A stretch of 64,000 nucleotides of DNA from Corynebacterium dentalis (lineage in GTDB: Bacteria > Actinomycetota > Actinomycetes > Mycobacteriales > Mycobacteriaceae). Below are positions 35,575-46,195 of this stretch, piece after piece. The DNA lies in assembly GCF_900232865.1 (NCBI RefSeq), contig NZ_OCTS01000008.1, positions 20,977-84,976 of the forward strand. The letters are read 5' to 3'. The notes under the pieces were generated by a model. That model searched no databases. It saw only the letters and a list, made by a program, of their open reading frames with translations, and was not told the DNA's origin. The position numbers and the translations under genes are program-made. Numbering within the stretch: the first letter of the stretch is position 1; every line of letters starts with the position of its first letter.

Positions 35575-38208
35575 TTAGACCAGTTCAGATGGGTTTTCCG
35601 GCCACTTGTGCTTGGGGTAGCGCCCGCGCATATCCTTGCGTACACCCTGGTAGGGCCCGTGCCAGAAACTCCGCAGGTCATCCGTGACGGCCAGCGGCCT
35701 ACCCGCGGGAGATAGCAGGTGAAACTGCACCGGCACACCCGCGATTCGTGGGGATTCGTGCAAGCCAAAGGCGTCTTGCAGCTTCGTCGCGATGATCGGC
35801 GCGGCGTGCGGATCCTCCGCCGGATACGTCACCGCCGCATTCCTGCCGCTTGGCAGCTCCATGCGCTCTGGTGCCCACTGGTCAATCGGCCGGTCCCACG
35901 GAATGAGCCCGCGCAGCACACCCGCCACGTCCGGGGCGCGCCCCGCAGCGAGATCACTGGCCGCGAATTCCAGAACCTCTTCCGGCAGGTCAGACGACAC
36001 ATCCGGGTAGCCCTCCACCCCGTGAGCATGCAGAAATGACATCCGCGCCAGCAGATTGCGCGCGTCGTTGCTCAATGGCAACAGCTCTGCGCCGTGCTCC
36101 TTCAGAGCCTCCCGGACGGCTCGCACGGACTCCTCCTTTGTCGCCTGCGCTGGCGCGCTGCTCAGCTCGATCACGCCCAGCCGCCGTACCTCCCGCACGC
36201 GCACTTTCTTGGTCTGTGGGTCAAAGGTTGCTGTTCTTTCCTTTTCGACGCCACCTCCCGCCGCAATCGCTACCTCCTCCGAGATCTCCACTGCGCTGCG
36301 AACACGAGCTCCCGTGCCGTCCTTAGTATGAGCGCGAGCGATGTCTGCCACGGCGAACCATTGTTGCGCGTTTCCACTGGTCGCGGCCAGCAGCTCGCGG
36401 CTCAAGGCCGCGCCAGTGCCGCCGACGGTGAGCACGCGGTCTGTCATTTCCGCCGCGTTGTCTACGACGCGCCGGGCGATCAATTGCGGGAAGCAGCACG
36501 CCACGCACACGCCGATCGCCTCTGGGCTGCCGGGCTTCGGTGGTTCTGCTGCTGACGAGAGGGAGGAGGTGAAGGCGGACAGATCAGGAAGGCCTTCGAC
36601 GTTCCGCGAGAGCTTGTCCAGGATTTTGCGGATGCGTGTCACGCCCGGCTCCGAGCTGCGCACACGAGAGACTTGGGTGGCTAACGCGGTGGAGGGATCG
36701 GGTGTGGCGTCGAGAAGAAAAACAACCTTGGCCACGGTATCCACGTCCACGATCTGGCTGGCCAGGAGCGCGCCACGGGCCAGATGGGGATCCAACGGCA
36801 TGGCGGCGAGGCGGCGACCCAACTCCGTGACCTGGCCAAACGGATGATTCTTGGACGCAGGAGTGAGCGCGCCGAGGCGGACTAGCGACTGCGTGGCGGC
36901 GCGGGCAGGGAACTCAGGAAAAGGGTCGGGGAGGGGCAGACCATTGCCGACGGGAGCGCCCCATACCGCGCAATCCAACAGCGCGCCCGTGAGATCCGAA
37001 GTGGAGATGGCTGGCGGGGAAAACACTGCTAGATGCGACCACTGCTCCGCGGTGATGCAGCGAAACACCTGGCCAGGGCCTTCGCGGCCAGCGCGGCCCG
37101 CACGCTGGACGGTGGAGGCCTGCGAGGCGGACTCGGTGACCAGCTGTGACATCCCGCGGGAGGAATCCAGCCTGGAAACCCGGGACAAGCAGGAATCCAC
37201 CACGGTGCGCGCGCCGGGGACCGTCAACGACGACTCTGCGACGTCCGTGGCGATGATGACCCGGCGCGTTGGGGTGCGCTCGGTGGAATTATCTGAGGAG
37301 AGCGAATTGCGCGGCGACACTACCGCTGACTGCTGCTTGGGGGACAGGCCACCGTGCAGGGCCAGCGCCTCGATGGGGTGGCCCGCGACGGTGATTCCGT
37401 CCATCTTGTCTGCGAGGATTTCCGTGCCGCGGATGGTGGGAACGAAGGCCAGTAGATCGCCGGGGGAGGCGTCTATGTGCTCGACGGCGGTGTGTTTTAG
37501 TGCTTCGAGGATCCGGGTGTGCACGATGTCCTCTACTGAGCCACGCGCGCCGGGCCGAGCCCGGCTGTCTCGGTGAGAGATGGAGTTTTCGCTGGTGGAG
37601 TAGTGGATCTCCAGCGGATGGATAGGGTTGGGAACGTCCACAATGGGCGCATCCAATAGTGTGGCAAACCGCGCAGCATCCACGGTGGCGGACATCGCGA
37701 CCACCACGAGGTCCTCCCGAAGCTCGCGCAGTTGAGCCAGCATGCCGAAAACCAGATCAGACTCCAAGTGGCGCTCGTGGATTTCATCGATGATCACCGC
37801 GCCCACATCCGCCAAGTCCGGATCGCGCAGCAATCTGCGCAGCAGAACACCAGAGGTGACAAATTCAATCTGGGTCGCTGGGCTGACGCGGGATTCACCG
37901 CGGATTGTGTAGCCCACGTCCTGGCCGAGGCTCCACCCGTGAATGCTGGCCACGCGCGCTGCCGACGCCCGGGCGGCGATGCGCCGAGGCTGGGTGACGA
38001 TGACTTTGGTGGGGGCGGGTGTGGCGTCGGAATGAATACGAAGGGAATCCGAAGACGTGGCGCGATCGCGCAGAAAATCCTGCACATACCCGGGAGCTAG
38101 CGTGGTCTTACCGGTGCCGGGAGGGGCCTGAATAACCGCCGCGGATTGCCGGGATAAGGCAGCTAAAAGGGCATCGCGACCTGCAGAAAACGGAAGGTTG
38201 ATGGTCAT
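35575..38208 (-). CDS. hrpB: ATP-dependent helicase HrpB
   Basis: The 877-residue DEAH-box protein has Walker A APPGTGKTTLAPGY near residue 29, DEIHERHLESDL near 140, QPRRIAARASA (motif Ia), the SAT motif in VAMSATVDAARF, and RRVIIATDVAESSLTVPGAR with the RAGRAGR motif near 370. The C-terminal HrpB-type region contains the FPQLIARRV segment. HrpB is a bacterial relative of RNA helicases with a poorly known role. Three dispersed-motif copies lie inside (36234-36255, 36705-36726, 38022-38046); two are read as DATP. The gene starts three bases after the stop of the preceding small membrane gene. Confidence 0.9.
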   Translation of the reverse strand: MTINLPFSAGRDALLAALSRQSAAVIQAPPGTGKTTLAPGYVQDFLRDRATSSDSLRIHSDATPAPTKVIVTQPRRIAARASAARVASIHGWSLGQDVGYTIRGESRVSPATQIEFVTSGVLLRRLLRDPDLADVGAVIIDEIHERHLESDLVFGMLAQLRELREDLVVVAMSATVDAARFATLLDAPIVDVPNPIHPLEIHYSTSENSISHRDSRARPGARGSVEDIVHTRILEALKHTAVEHIDASPGDLLAFVPTIRGTEILADKMDGITVAGHPIEALALHGGLSPKQQSAVVSPRNSLSSDNSTERTPTRRVIIATDVAESSLTVPGARTVVDSCLSRVSRLDSSRGMSQLVTESASQASTVQRAGRAGREGPGQVFRCITAEQWSHLAVFSPPAISTSDLTGALLDCAVWGAPVGNGLPLPDPFPEFPARAATQSLVRLGALTPASKNHPFGQVTELGRRLAAMPLDPHLARGALLASQIVDVDTVAKVVFLLDATPDPSTALATQVSRVRSSEPGVTRIRKILDKLSRNVEGLPDLSAFTSSLSSAAEPPKPGSPEAIGVCVACCFPQLIARRVVDNAAEMTDRVLTVGGTGAALSRELLAATSGNAQQWFAVADIARAHTKDGTGARVRSAVEISEEVAIAAGGGVEKERTATFDPQTKKVRVREVRRLGVIELSSAPAQATKEESVRAVREALKEHGAELLPLSNDARNLLARMSFLHAHGVEGYPDVSSDLPEEVLEFAASDLAAGRAPDVAGVLRGLIPWDRPIDQWAPERMELPSGRNAAVTYPAEDPHAAPIIATKLQDAFGLHESPRIAGVPVQFHLLSPAGRPLAVTDDLRSFWHGPYQGVRKDMRGRYPKHKWPENPSELV
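36234..36255 (-). repeat. dispersed motif copy 1 in hrpB
   Basis: The minus (coding) strand reads GGTGGCGTCGAAAAGGAAAG; it is translated as GGGVEKER. Confidence 0.7.
36705..36726 (+). repeat. dispersed motif copy 2 in hrpB
   Basis: TGGCGTCGAGAAGAAAAACA; the coding strand reads VVFLLDATP. Confidence 0.72.
38022..38046 (+). repeat. dispersed motif copy 3 in hrpB
   Basis: TGGCGTCGGAATGAATACGA; the coding strand reads RIHSDATPAP in a variable loop between the Walker A and Ia motifs. Confidence 0.5.
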
Positions 38209-38211
38209 AGT

Positions 38212-38577
38212 TTAGAGCTCGGGGAATAGCTCAGAATAGCCGTCCAATTGCCCCAGGCTCGGCGAGTGGTAGTAGCTGATAAGCCAGTAGACCAGCAGGA
38301 CGACGGCCGTGGTGGCGATGGCGAAAATCAGCAGCATCCGCAGGGCGAAGGTCACGCTACGAGGCTTGCGTTCCTCTTCGTCCACGGGCAGTTCGGCGGC
38401 CTGGTGGGGCAGTTCTGCAAAAGGATCCGAGGATTTCACTGGGGTGCCGTCTGGGTTGAGGAATCCGCCGCGCTCTGGGGTGGTGGCGCGGAAGGTCCCT
38501 GTGTCCTGGGTTTTCTGCACGGGGAGCCTCCTTCCTGCGTGTTTGTCCGCCGGGATAATTGGCGGTGCTGAGTCCAT
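38212..38577 (-). CDS. single-pass membrane protein of unknown function
   Basis: The 121-residue protein has about 75 hydrophilic N-terminal residues (Pro/Glu/Lys-rich), one hydrophobic helix (about 80-103: FALRMLLIFAIATTAVVLLV) and a short extracytoplasmic C terminus. I recognise no family. It ends three bases before the hrpB ATG, so the two genes are probably co-transcribed. The start ATG has GTTATATGG context. The 300 bases between it and tag contain no visible gene, only ordinary intergenic sequence with a TAGATA near 38865-38870. Confidence 0.68.
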   Translation of the reverse strand: MDSAPPIIPADKHAGRRLPVQKTQDTGTFRATTPERGGFLNPDGTPVKSSDPFAELPHQAAELPVDEEERKPRSVTFALRMLLIFAIATTAVVLLVYWLISYYHSPSLGQLDGYSELFPEL

Positions 38578-38887
38578 ATAACTCGAATGGAGAAAGAGCT
38601 TAGGGTTTTGTCAGCAACATTAGCAGCTGGCCGGGACATAAAAATTGTCTGTTTGCCTACGGGCAGGGCTCTTTTTGTGGGCCGCCGGGAGGTTTTCCAC
38701 AGAGGGCGTCGGCTGGGGATAAATTCCCTGTCCGACGATCACGTCCGGATAGGTCGTCCTGCTGAATTTGTACGGTGTGGGGGCTTCGCACGAGGCAACG
38801 GGAAACGACTTCCCACTAGCTGGTGCCAGCAGGCGAAACTGCAGAACCGCAGACGCGCAACCGTAGATACAAGGACAGGGTAGAAAC

Positions 38888-39598
38888 GTGACTATGACTC
38901 AGGAAGAAAACAAGGCCTCTGCACAGCCATCCGTTGAGGTGGAGGTGCAGGCAACGGACGAGGTCACCCCGGGCGGACAGACCGTGGGTACCGACGGGGT
39001 AGCCCGCCCAGCGTGGGCATACCGCAGCCCGTTGAACTTCAACTATTACGAGCGCGAGTGGGGCCGCAAAGTCATTACGGAACACGGTCTGTTCGAAAGG
39101 ATGTGCTTGGAGGGGTTTCAGTCCGGTCTCTCGTGGGCCACCATCCTGGCCAAGCGCCCCGCCTTCCGTGATGTGTTTTTTCTTTTCGACGCCACCCGTA
39201 TTCAGGCAATGTCTCAGCAACAACGTGATGATGCTCTTGCTGATGCTCGATTGGTTCGCAATCAGCAGAAGCATGCGGCGATCTATCAGAATGCAGAAGC
39301 CACGATTGCGTTACGTGATGATCCTGATCTGCAAAAACTCCCTAAAGATTCGCCGGCGAGGGATGTGCTGGGCGGAGTGGCGAAGATGCTGGCTCCTGGC
39401 CTGCCTGTGTTGTTGTGGTCCTTTACTCCTGCCCACCAGGAACAGCCGCGCCATGTCAATGACATTCCCACTACCTGTGATGAGGCAAAGGCTATGGCCA
39501 AGGAACTCAAGCGCCGAGGTTTTACCTTTGTGGGGCCCGTCACCTGTTATGCGCTGATGCAGGCAATCGGGATGGTGGACGATCACGTGGCGGAATAG
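38888..39598 (+). CDS. tag: DNA-3-methyladenine glycosylase I
   Basis: The 236-residue protein is a Tag-family glycosylase. It shows RPAWAYRSPLNFNYYEREWG, LCLEGFQSGLSWATILAKR-type core (FERMCLEGFQSGLSWATILA), and the metal and substrate region DVFFLFDATRIQAM, then GPVTCYALMQAIGMVDDHV near the end. It removes N3-methyladenine. The gene is a mosaic: third-position GC is high up to about 39175 and clearly lower after it, with the dispersed motif (39176-39196) exactly at the change. Start GTG 38888 is preferred to ATG 38894 because AGGG lies 8 bases upstream. Confidence 0.88.
   Translation: MTMTQEENKASAQPSVEVEVQATDEVTPGGQTVGTDGVARPAWAYRSPLNFNYYEREWGRKVITEHGLFERMCLEGFQSGLSWATILAKRPAFRDVFFLFDATRIQAMSQQQRDDALADARLVRNQQKHAAIYQNAEATIALRDDPDLQKLPKDSPARDVLGGVAKMLAPGLPVLLWSFTPAHQEQPRHVNDIPTTCDEAKAMAKELKRRGFTFVGPVTCYALMQAIGMVDDHVAE
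39176..39196 (-). repeat. dispersed motif copy at the mosaic junction in tag
   Basis: The minus strand reads GGTGGCGTCGAAAAGAAAAA; the gene reads FFLFDAT. The base composition of the gene changes here. Confidence 0.75.
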
Positions 39599-39950
39599 AG
39601 CTGATGAATCGGCTTACTGAATGCCTTTGTGTTTCGAGTGCATTAACAAAGGGCAACGTTCCGGTAACGAGCCGTGATGATTATGAAAATGTGCTTAAAA
39701 TAAGACATCTCCCCAGTTGGACGACTCTCAGCACAAAAGGGTTCCATTTAAGCGTGTAACTTAGGTCTGCCTTATTTTGTGTAGGTGGGGGAGTTGCGGA
39801 ACTGTATAAAAAAACCACCTTGTGACATGTGATAGAGGCTTCACCATGTACCCCGGGAGATGGCCATCACATTCGCAACAAGGAGTTGCCCACCCCGCAA
39901 CTGCGCAAGCTTGTGACGATTTTGAAGTGACGAATAGAAGGCCACAAAAC
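39599..39950 (+). promoter_or_regulatory. gltB upstream region
   Basis: The 350-base region holds no separate gene. AAAATAAGACA (39697-39707) is mirrored by TGCCTTATTTT (39768-39778) with one mismatch. TTAGGTCTGCCTTATTTT (39761-39778) partly resembles a DtxR box. A TATAAA (39803-39808) is a -10 candidate. The frame of gltB continues open back to 39822, but the ATG at 39951 has better support. Confidence 0.4.
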
Positions 39951-42900
39951 ATGACGAACTACCCTCCACGCCAGGGTCTGTACGATCCACAGTTTGAACA
40001 CGATGCGTGTGGTGTTGCTTTCGTGGCGGATGCCCACGGACGCGCTTCCCGCGACATTGTGGAAAAGGGCATTCAGGCACTCGTGAATCTGGACCACCGC
40101 GGTGCAGCCGGTGCGGAAAAGAACACGGGCGACGGCGCAGGCATCCTGATTCAGGTGCCTGATCGCTTCTACCGCGAAGAAATGTCCAAGCTTGGCGTCG
40201 AACTGCCAGCGGCTGGCGAATACGCCACGGGCATTGCATTCCTGCCGAACGCCCGCATGGCCGCCCTGGAGGCTATGCGTGACGTGGAGACCATCGTTAA
40301 GGAAGAGGGAATGACTTTCCTCGGCTGGCGCGAGGTTCCCGTGGACGATTCCTCCCTGGGTGCTATGGCTCGCGACGCAGAGCCAATCTTCTTCCAGCTG
40401 TTCATCGCTGGTGAGGATTCCGAGGGCAACGCTCTGTCCGGACTCGAACTTGACCGTGCTGCATGGTTCGTCCGCAAGCGTGCCGAGCGCGAGCTGGGTA
40501 ATAAGGGTGCCGGCGAAGGTGCAGGCAGCGAGACTGTTTACTTCCCATCCCTGTCTGCGCGCACCGTCGTATACAAGGGCATGCTGACCACGCCTCAGCT
40601 GCGTGACTTCTACCTGGACCTGCAGGATGACCGCGTGGAGTCTGCGCTGGCCATCGTGCACTCCCGCTTCTCCACGAACACCTTCCCATCGTGGCCGTTG
40701 GCTCACCCATACCGCATGCTGGCACACAACGGTGAGATCAATACCGTGCGCGGCAACGAGAACTGGATGCGCGCACGCGAGTCTCAGATCAACTCTGAGG
40801 TTCTCGGAGACCTCTCCCGCGTACTGCCTATCTGTAACCCAGACGGCTCCGATACCGGCCGCTTCGACGAAGCCCTAGAGCTGCTGCACCTGGGTGGACG
40901 TTCCCTGCCGCACGCCGTGCTGATGATGGTTCCGCAGGCTTGGGAGCGCAACGAAAACCTGGACCCTGAGGTCCGCGGATTCTACGAGTACCACTCTTCC
41001 CTCATGGAGCCATGGGACGGCCCAGCCGCGCTGGCCTTCACAGACGGCACCTTGATCGGCTCTGTACTGGACCGCAACGGCCTGCGCCCCGGACGCATCA
41101 CCATCACCCGCGATGGCCTGATCGTTATGGGCTCTGAGACCGGTGTGCTGGACATTCCAGATGCAGACATCGTGCAGCGCACCCGCGTCGAGCCCGGCCA
41201 CATGTTCCTCGTGGACACTTCCCAGGGCAAGATCTACAGCGATACTGAGGTCAAGGCACTCCTGGTCGCTGAGCCGTACAAGCAGTGGGTTGAAGAAAAC
41301 CTGGTGCGCTCCAACGAACTGCCTGCCGGTGAAGGCGTGGCCATGAACCACGACCGCATCGTGCTGCGCCAGCGCGTGTTCGGCTACACCGAAGAAGAAG
41401 TCGAAAGCCTCATCCGCCCAATGGCTATCACCGGTGCGGAAGCCACCGGTTCCATGGGTACGGATACGCCAATCGCAGCACTGTCCAACCGCCCACGGAT
41501 GCTGTACGACTACTTCGCACAGCGCTTCGCTCAGGTGACCAACCCTCCACTGGACTCTCTCCGCGAGAAGATGGTGACCTCTCTGTTCACCCAGCTGGGT
41601 GCCCAGGGCGACGTACTCAGCCCTACTCCGCAGGCTGCACACCGCATCCACTTGGACAGCCCAGTGCTCTCCAACGAGGATCTGGCCAAGCTGGAAAACG
41701 CTGGCGAAGACGAGAAGTACAGCGCCTTCCAGGCAGCTCGTATCTCTGGCCTGTACCCAGTTGCTCACGGTGGACGCGGTATGACCGAGGCCCTGGAGCG
41801 CATTCGTCGCGAAGTCTCTCAGGCAATCGCCGATGGCAAGACGCTGATCATCCTTACCGACCGTGAGTCGGATGAGCGTAACGCTCCAATCCCATCGCTG
41901 CTGCTCACTTCCGCAGTGCACCACCAGCTGGTTCGGGAAAAGACCCGCACCCAGGCTTCTCTGATCATCGAGTCCGGCGATGCCCGCGAGGTGCACCACC
42001 TGGCCATGCTGATCACCTTCGGCGCAGATGCCGTCAACCCTTACATGGCGCTCATGTCCATCGACGAGCTGTCCAACCAGGGTCGCTTGGGCGATGTCAC
42101 CGCAGAGGAGGGCCGCAAGAACTTCCTGCACGCCGCTGGCTACTCCATCCTGAAGATCATGTCCAAGATGGGTATCTCCACAGTCAGCAGCTACCGCGGT
42201 TCCCAGTTGGTGGATATCACCGGCCTGCACCAGAGCCTGCTGGACGAGTACTTCACCGGCGCTTTCGCTCCAATCTCCGGTATGGGAATCGACGAGATCG
42301 CCAACGATGTTGCCGAGCGTCACCGCTTTGCATTCTTGCCTCGTCCAGAGGAAGCAGCACACCGCGATCTTTTGGTTGGCGGCGAGTACAAGTGGCGTCG
42401 TGAAGGCGAGTACCACCTGTTCAACCCAGAGACCGTCTTCAAGCTGCAGCACGCTACCCGCTCCGGCCAGTACCGAATCTTCAAGGAGTACACCAGCAAG
42501 GTCGACGATCAGTCTCGTCGCCTGGCAACGCTGCGCGGACTCTTCGAATTCAAGTCCAACCGCAAGCCGATCTCCATCGACGAGGTGGAGCCAGTTAGTG
42601 AGATCGTGAAGCGATTCGCTACCGGCGCAATGTCCTACGGTTCCATCTCTGCCGAGGCTCACCAGACCCTCGCAATCGCGATGAACCGCCTGCAGGGCAT
42701 GTCCAACTCTGGCGAGGGCGGTGAGGATCCAGACCGTTTCGAGCGCGATGAGAACGGCGATTGGCGTCGCTCTGCCATCAAGCAGGTGGCATCCGGACGC
42801 TTCGGCGTGACCAGCCTCTACCTGAATAACTGCACGGATATTCAGATCAAGATGGCCCAGGGTGCAAAGCCCGGCGAAGGTGGACAGCTGCCTCCGCACA

Positions 42901-44540
42901 AGGTCTACCCATGGATCGCTGAAGTCCGCGTGACCACCCCAGGTGTGGGTCTGATTTCTCCTCCACCGCACCACGACATCTACTCGATCGAGGACTTGGC
43001 TCAGCTGATCCACGATCTGAAGAACGCCAACCCGGATGCACGCATCCACGTCAAGCTCGTGTCCGAGCAGGGTGTGGGCACCGTGGCGGCAGGTGTGTCC
43101 AAGGCACACGCTGACGTGGTTCTGATCTCCGGTCATGACGGCGGCACCGGTGCCTCCCCACTGACCTCCCTGAAGCACGCTGGTGGACCATGGGAGCTCG
43201 GCCTGGCTGAGACCCAGCAGACGTTGCTGCTCAACGGCTTGCGTGACCGCATCACCGTGCAGTGTGATGGCCAGCTCAAGACCGGCCGTGACGTGGTTAT
43301 CGCCGCGCTGCTCGGTGCAGAGGAGTTCGGTTTCGCAACCGCTCCGCTGGTGGTCTCCGGCTGCATCATGATGCGCGTCTGCCACCTGGATACCTGCCCC
43401 GTGGGCGTGGCAACCCAGAACCCCGCACTGCGCAAGAAGTACACCGGTCAGGCAGACCACGTGGTCAACTTCTTCAAGTTCATCGCAGAAGAGGTTCGCG
43501 AGTACCTCGCAGAGCTCGGCTTCCGCAGCATCGAAGAGGCAGTTGGTCACTCCGAGGTGCTGGCACAGGGCGAGATGGATATCGAGCACAAGTCCGCACC
43601 AAAGCTGGACCTGTCTCCGATCTTCGCGCAGCCTGATAGCCCATTCATGCACCAGGACCTGCACTGCACCAAGACTCAGGATCACTCCCTGGACAAGGCG
43701 CTGGACAACCAGATCCGCAAGGATGCAGAGGACGTTATTCGCCGTGCAGCCGCGGGTGAGGACGTGTCCATCAGCCTCGATTACCCAATCTCTAACGTCA
43801 ACCGCACGGTCGGCACCATGACGGGATCCATGATCTCTCGTGTGGCTGGCCGCGACGGACTGCCAGCAGATACCGTGCAGCTGAACTTCAAGGGTTCGGC
43901 CGGTAACTCCTTCGGTGCGTTCGTACCAGCAGGTATGACTCTGACCCTGACCGGCGATGCCAACGACTACGTCGGCAAGGGCCTGTCCGGTGGTCGGATC
44001 ATCATCCAGGCTCCATCGGATGACGGAGTGGAAGACCTGCAGAGCGATATCATCGCCGGCAACGTGCTGGGCTTTGGTGGTGTCTCGGGCGAGATGTTCA
44101 TCCGCGGTTCCGTGGGCGAGCGCTTCTGTGTCCGTAACTCGGGCGTGACCGCAGTTGTTGAAGGAATCGGCAACCACGGTTGTGAGTACATGACCGGCGG
44201 CCGTGTACTGGTGCTGGGTAAGGTTGGCTTGAACTTCGCAGCCGGTATGTCCGGCGGCATTGCCTACCTGCTTGACGATGGCTCGGGCGTGGAAAACCGC
44301 ATCAACACCGAACTCGTTGACATTGAAAAGATCACCGACGATGAAGAACTGGCATGGCTCGAAGAGACCATCGCCACTCACAAGCGTCTGACCGGATCCA
44401 CCGTGGAAGTTGATCCTTCCCAGCTGATCAAGGTCATGCCAAGCGATTACGCCCGGGTTCTCGCCGCCATCGAGCGCGCCGAAGCCGAGGGCCTGGATAA
44501 GGACGGCATCGCCGCCGCAATCATGGAGGAAGTGAAGTAA
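39951..44540 (+). CDS. gltB: glutamate synthase large subunit
   Basis: The 1529-residue protein is the alpha subunit of NADPH-GOGAT. The N-terminal glutamine amidotransferase domain has its catalytic Cys at about residue 20 in [15 protein letters not shown], which would be exposed after removal of a short propeptide. It is followed by the central domain, the FMN-binding synthase domain (GKLPPHK-like [31 protein letters not shown]), the 3Fe-4S cysteines in [19 protein letters not shown] and the C-terminal beta-helix ([20 protein letters not shown]). It forms glutamate from glutamine and 2-oxoglutarate with GltD. AGAAGG precedes the ATG. The stop overlaps the gltD ATG by one base. Confidence 0.97.
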   Translation: MTNYPPRQGLYDPQFEHDACGVAFVADAHGRASRDIVEKGIQALVNLDHRGAAGAEKNTGDGAGILIQVPDRFYREEMSKLGVELPAAGEYATGIAFLPNARMAALEAMRDVETIVKEEGMTFLGWREVPVDDSSLGAMARDAEPIFFQLFIAGEDSEGNALSGLELDRAAWFVRKRAERELGNKGAGEGAGSETVYFPSLSARTVVYKGMLTTPQLRDFYLDLQDDRVESALAIVHSRFSTNTFPSWPLAHPYRMLAHNGEINTVRGNENWMRARESQINSEVLGDLSRVLPICNPDGSDTGRFDEALELLHLGGRSLPHAVLMMVPQAWERNENLDPEVRGFYEYHSSLMEPWDGPAALAFTDGTLIGSVLDRNGLRPGRITITRDGLIVMGSETGVLDIPDADIVQRTRVEPGHMFLVDTSQGKIYSDTEVKALLVAEPYKQWVEENLVRSNELPAGEGVAMNHDRIVLRQRVFGYTEEEVESLIRPMAITGAEATGSMGTDTPIAALSNRPRMLYDYFAQRFAQVTNPPLDSLREKMVTSLFTQLGAQGDVLSPTPQAAHRIHLDSPVLSNEDLAKLENAGEDEKYSAFQAARISGLYPVAHGGRGMTEALERIRREVSQAIADGKTLIILTDRESDERNAPIPSLLLTSAVHHQLVREKTRTQASLIIESGDAREVHHLAMLITFGADAVNPYMALMSIDELSNQGRLGDVTAEEGRKNFLHAAGYSILKIMSKMGISTVSSYRGSQLVDITGLHQSLLDEYFTGAFAPISGMGIDEIANDVAERHRFAFLPRPEEAAHRDLLVGGEYKWRREGEYHLFNPETVFKLQHATRSGQYRIFKEYTSKVDDQSRRLATLRGLFEFKSNRKPISIDEVEPVSEIVKRFATGAMSYGSISAEAHQTLAIAMNRLQGMSNSGEGGEDPDRFERDENGDWRRSAIKQVASGRFGVTSLYLNNCTDIQIKMAQGAKPGEGGQLPPHKVYPWIAEVRVTTPGVGLISPPPHHDIYSIEDLAQLIHDLKNANPDARIHVKLVSEQGVGTVAAGVSKAHADVVLISGHDGGTGASPLTSLKHAGGPWELGLAETQQTLLLNGLRDRITVQCDGQLKTGRDVVIAALLGAEEFGFATAPLVVSGCIMMRVCHLDTCPVGVATQNPALRKKYTGQADHVVNFFKFIAEEVREYLAELGFRSIEEAVGHSEVLAQGEMDIEHKSAPKLDLSPIFAQPDSPFMHQDLHCTKTQDHSLDKALDNQIRKDAEDVIRRAAAGEDVSISLDYPISNVNRTVGTMTGSMISRVAGRDGLPADTVQLNFKGSAGNSFGAFVPAGMTLTLTGDANDYVGKGLSGGRIIIQAPSDDGVEDLQSDIIAGNVLGFGGVSGEMFIRGSVGERFCVRNSGVTAVVEGIGNHGCEYMTGGRVLVLGKVGLNFAAGMSGGIAYLLDDGSGVENRINTELVDIEKITDDEELAWLEETIATHKRLTGSTVEVDPSQLIKVMPSDYARVLAAIERAEAEGLDKDGIAAAIMEEVK

Positions 44541-46078
44541 TGGCTGATCCGCACGGCTTTCAGAAGTACGCTCGCGCTGCAGCTGAGCACCGCCCAGTCC
44601 CACTGCGCCTGCTGGACTGGAAGGAAGTCTACGAAGACTTCTCCGATGACAAGGTCCAGGTTCAGGCCACCCGCTGTATGGACTGTGGCATCCCGTTCTG
44701 CCATGACGGCTGCCCACTCGGCAACCTGATCCCAGAGTGGAATGACCTGGTCCGCCAGGGTCGTTGGAAGGAGGCGTACGACCGCCTCCACGCCACCAAT
44801 AACTTCCCGGAGTTCACCGGACGTTTGTGCCCCGCTCCGTGCGAGGGTGCATGTGTGCTGGGCATTGGCGACGATCCAGTGAACATCAAGACTGTGGAGC
44901 TCACCATCGTCGAGCATGCCTACGACGAGGGCTGGATTGTTCCCATCAAGCCAACCTTCAAGACCGGCCAGTCCGTGGCAGTGGTTGGCTCCGGTCCAGC
45001 AGGCATGGCAGCAGCACAGCAGCTGACCCGCGCAGGACACGATGTCACTCTGTTCGAGCGTGCCGACCGCGTCGGTGGCCTCATGCGCTACGGCGTTCCT
45101 GAGTTCAAGATGCAGAAGGAATGGATCGACCGCCGTATCGAGCAGATGGAAGCAGAAGGAACCAAGTTCCAGCTGAACACCTCTCCAACCGGCGAAGATC
45201 TCAAGAACTTCGACGCAGTGGTTCTGGCTATCGGTTCCACCGTGGGACGCGACCTGCCAGTAGACGGACGCGAGCTGGACGGCGTGCACCAGGCCATGGA
45301 GTACCTGCCACTGGCTAACCGCGTGGGCTACGGCGATACCGATACCACCCCAATCGATGCCAAGGGCAAGCACGTCGTCATCATCGGCGGCGGTGATACC
45401 GGTACGGACTGCTACGGCACCGCACTGCGCCAGGGCGCGAAGTCCGTGCACCAGTTCGACATCGGCCCGAAGCCGCCAGAGAGCCGTGCAGAGTCCACCC
45501 CGTGGCCAACCTATCCACTGAAGATGCGCCTGGCCTCCGCCCACGAAGAAGGCGATTACTCCATCACCGGCGAGGAGCCAGCTGAGCTCGTAGAAAAGCT
45601 CGGCCTCGGGGATCGCGAAAAGGGCACCGTGCTTGGCAAGCGTGGCTGGTCCATCAACACCGTGGAGCTGACCGGCGAAAACGGTCAGGTCACCGGCCTG
45701 AAGGGCGCTGAGTGCCGCTTCGGCGAAAAGGGCCTGGAGAACATCGAAGGCACCGACTTCGAAATGAAGGCGGACCTCGTCCTGCTGGCCATGGGCTTCG
45801 TCTCCGTCGAGCGCACCCCAGTAGTGGCTGACCTGGACCTGGACGTTGACCAGCGCGGCCGCTTGGTGCGCGACGAGACCTTCCGTGCCACCGCCAACTC
45901 CGACGAGTTCCGCGACACCCCAGTGTTCGTCGCAGGCGACGCCGGCCGCGGACAGTCCCTGATCGTTTGGGGCATCGCCGAAGGTCGCGCCGTAGCAGCC
46001 GAGGTTGACCGCGCATTGATGGGAGACACCGCACTGCCTCGTCCGATCAACCCAACGGACGTCGCACTGCGCGCATAA
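44540..46078 (+). CDS. gltD: glutamate synthase small subunit
   Basis: The 512-residue beta subunit of NADPH-GOGAT has two N-terminal Cys clusters for [4Fe-4S] centres (CMDCGIPFCHDGCPLGN and CPAPCEGACVLGI), an FAD-binding segment (VVGSGPAGMAAAQQLTRAG near residue 150) and an NADPH-binding segment (VVIIGGGDTGTDCYGTALRQ near 275). GDAGRGQSLIVWGIAEGR near 475 completes the FAD fold. It passes electrons from NADPH to GltB. Translation is coupled to gltB by TAATG overlap. Confidence 0.96.
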   Translation: MADPHGFQKYARAAAEHRPVPLRLLDWKEVYEDFSDDKVQVQATRCMDCGIPFCHDGCPLGNLIPEWNDLVRQGRWKEAYDRLHATNNFPEFTGRLCPAPCEGACVLGIGDDPVNIKTVELTIVEHAYDEGWIVPIKPTFKTGQSVAVVGSGPAGMAAAQQLTRAGHDVTLFERADRVGGLMRYGVPEFKMQKEWIDRRIEQMEAEGTKFQLNTSPTGEDLKNFDAVVLAIGSTVGRDLPVDGRELDGVHQAMEYLPLANRVGYGDTDTTPIDAKGKHVVIIGGGDTGTDCYGTALRQGAKSVHQFDIGPKPPESRAESTPWPTYPLKMRLASAHEEGDYSITGEEPAELVEKLGLGDREKGTVLGKRGWSINTVELTGENGQVTGLKGAECRFGEKGLENIEGTDFEMKADLVLLAMGFVSVERTPVVADLDLDVDQRGRLVRDETFRATANSDEFRDTPVFVAGDAGRGQSLIVWGIAEGRAVAAEVDRALMGDTALPRPINPTDVALRA

Positions 46079-46138
46079 CCCCACGCGCGCCACTAGCCAG
46101 GGCATCTCGCCCCGGGAAGTACCCCGCGCACGAAAATT

Positions 46139-46172
46139 AAGGGCACCTCCGATCTGTCGCAGGTGCCCTTGT
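46139..46172 (+). terminator. gltBD terminator
   Basis: AAGGGCACCT pairs with AGGTGCCCTT around a 12-base loop, followed by GTTCG; the T tract is poor. Confidence 0.6.
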
Positions 46173-46195
46173 TCGTGCCTTGTAAAGTACCCAAC

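Noticed and set aside
40187..40200. GGCGTCG core matches in gltB (also near 42395 and 42764)
   Set aside because: They lack the purine/A-rich tail and encode conserved GltB residues.
40875..44717. Very long antisense open frame (1280 codons) over gltB
   Set aside because: It is a shadow of the strong codon bias of gltB. The predicted protein has no domain and is unusually rich in His, Cys and Gln.
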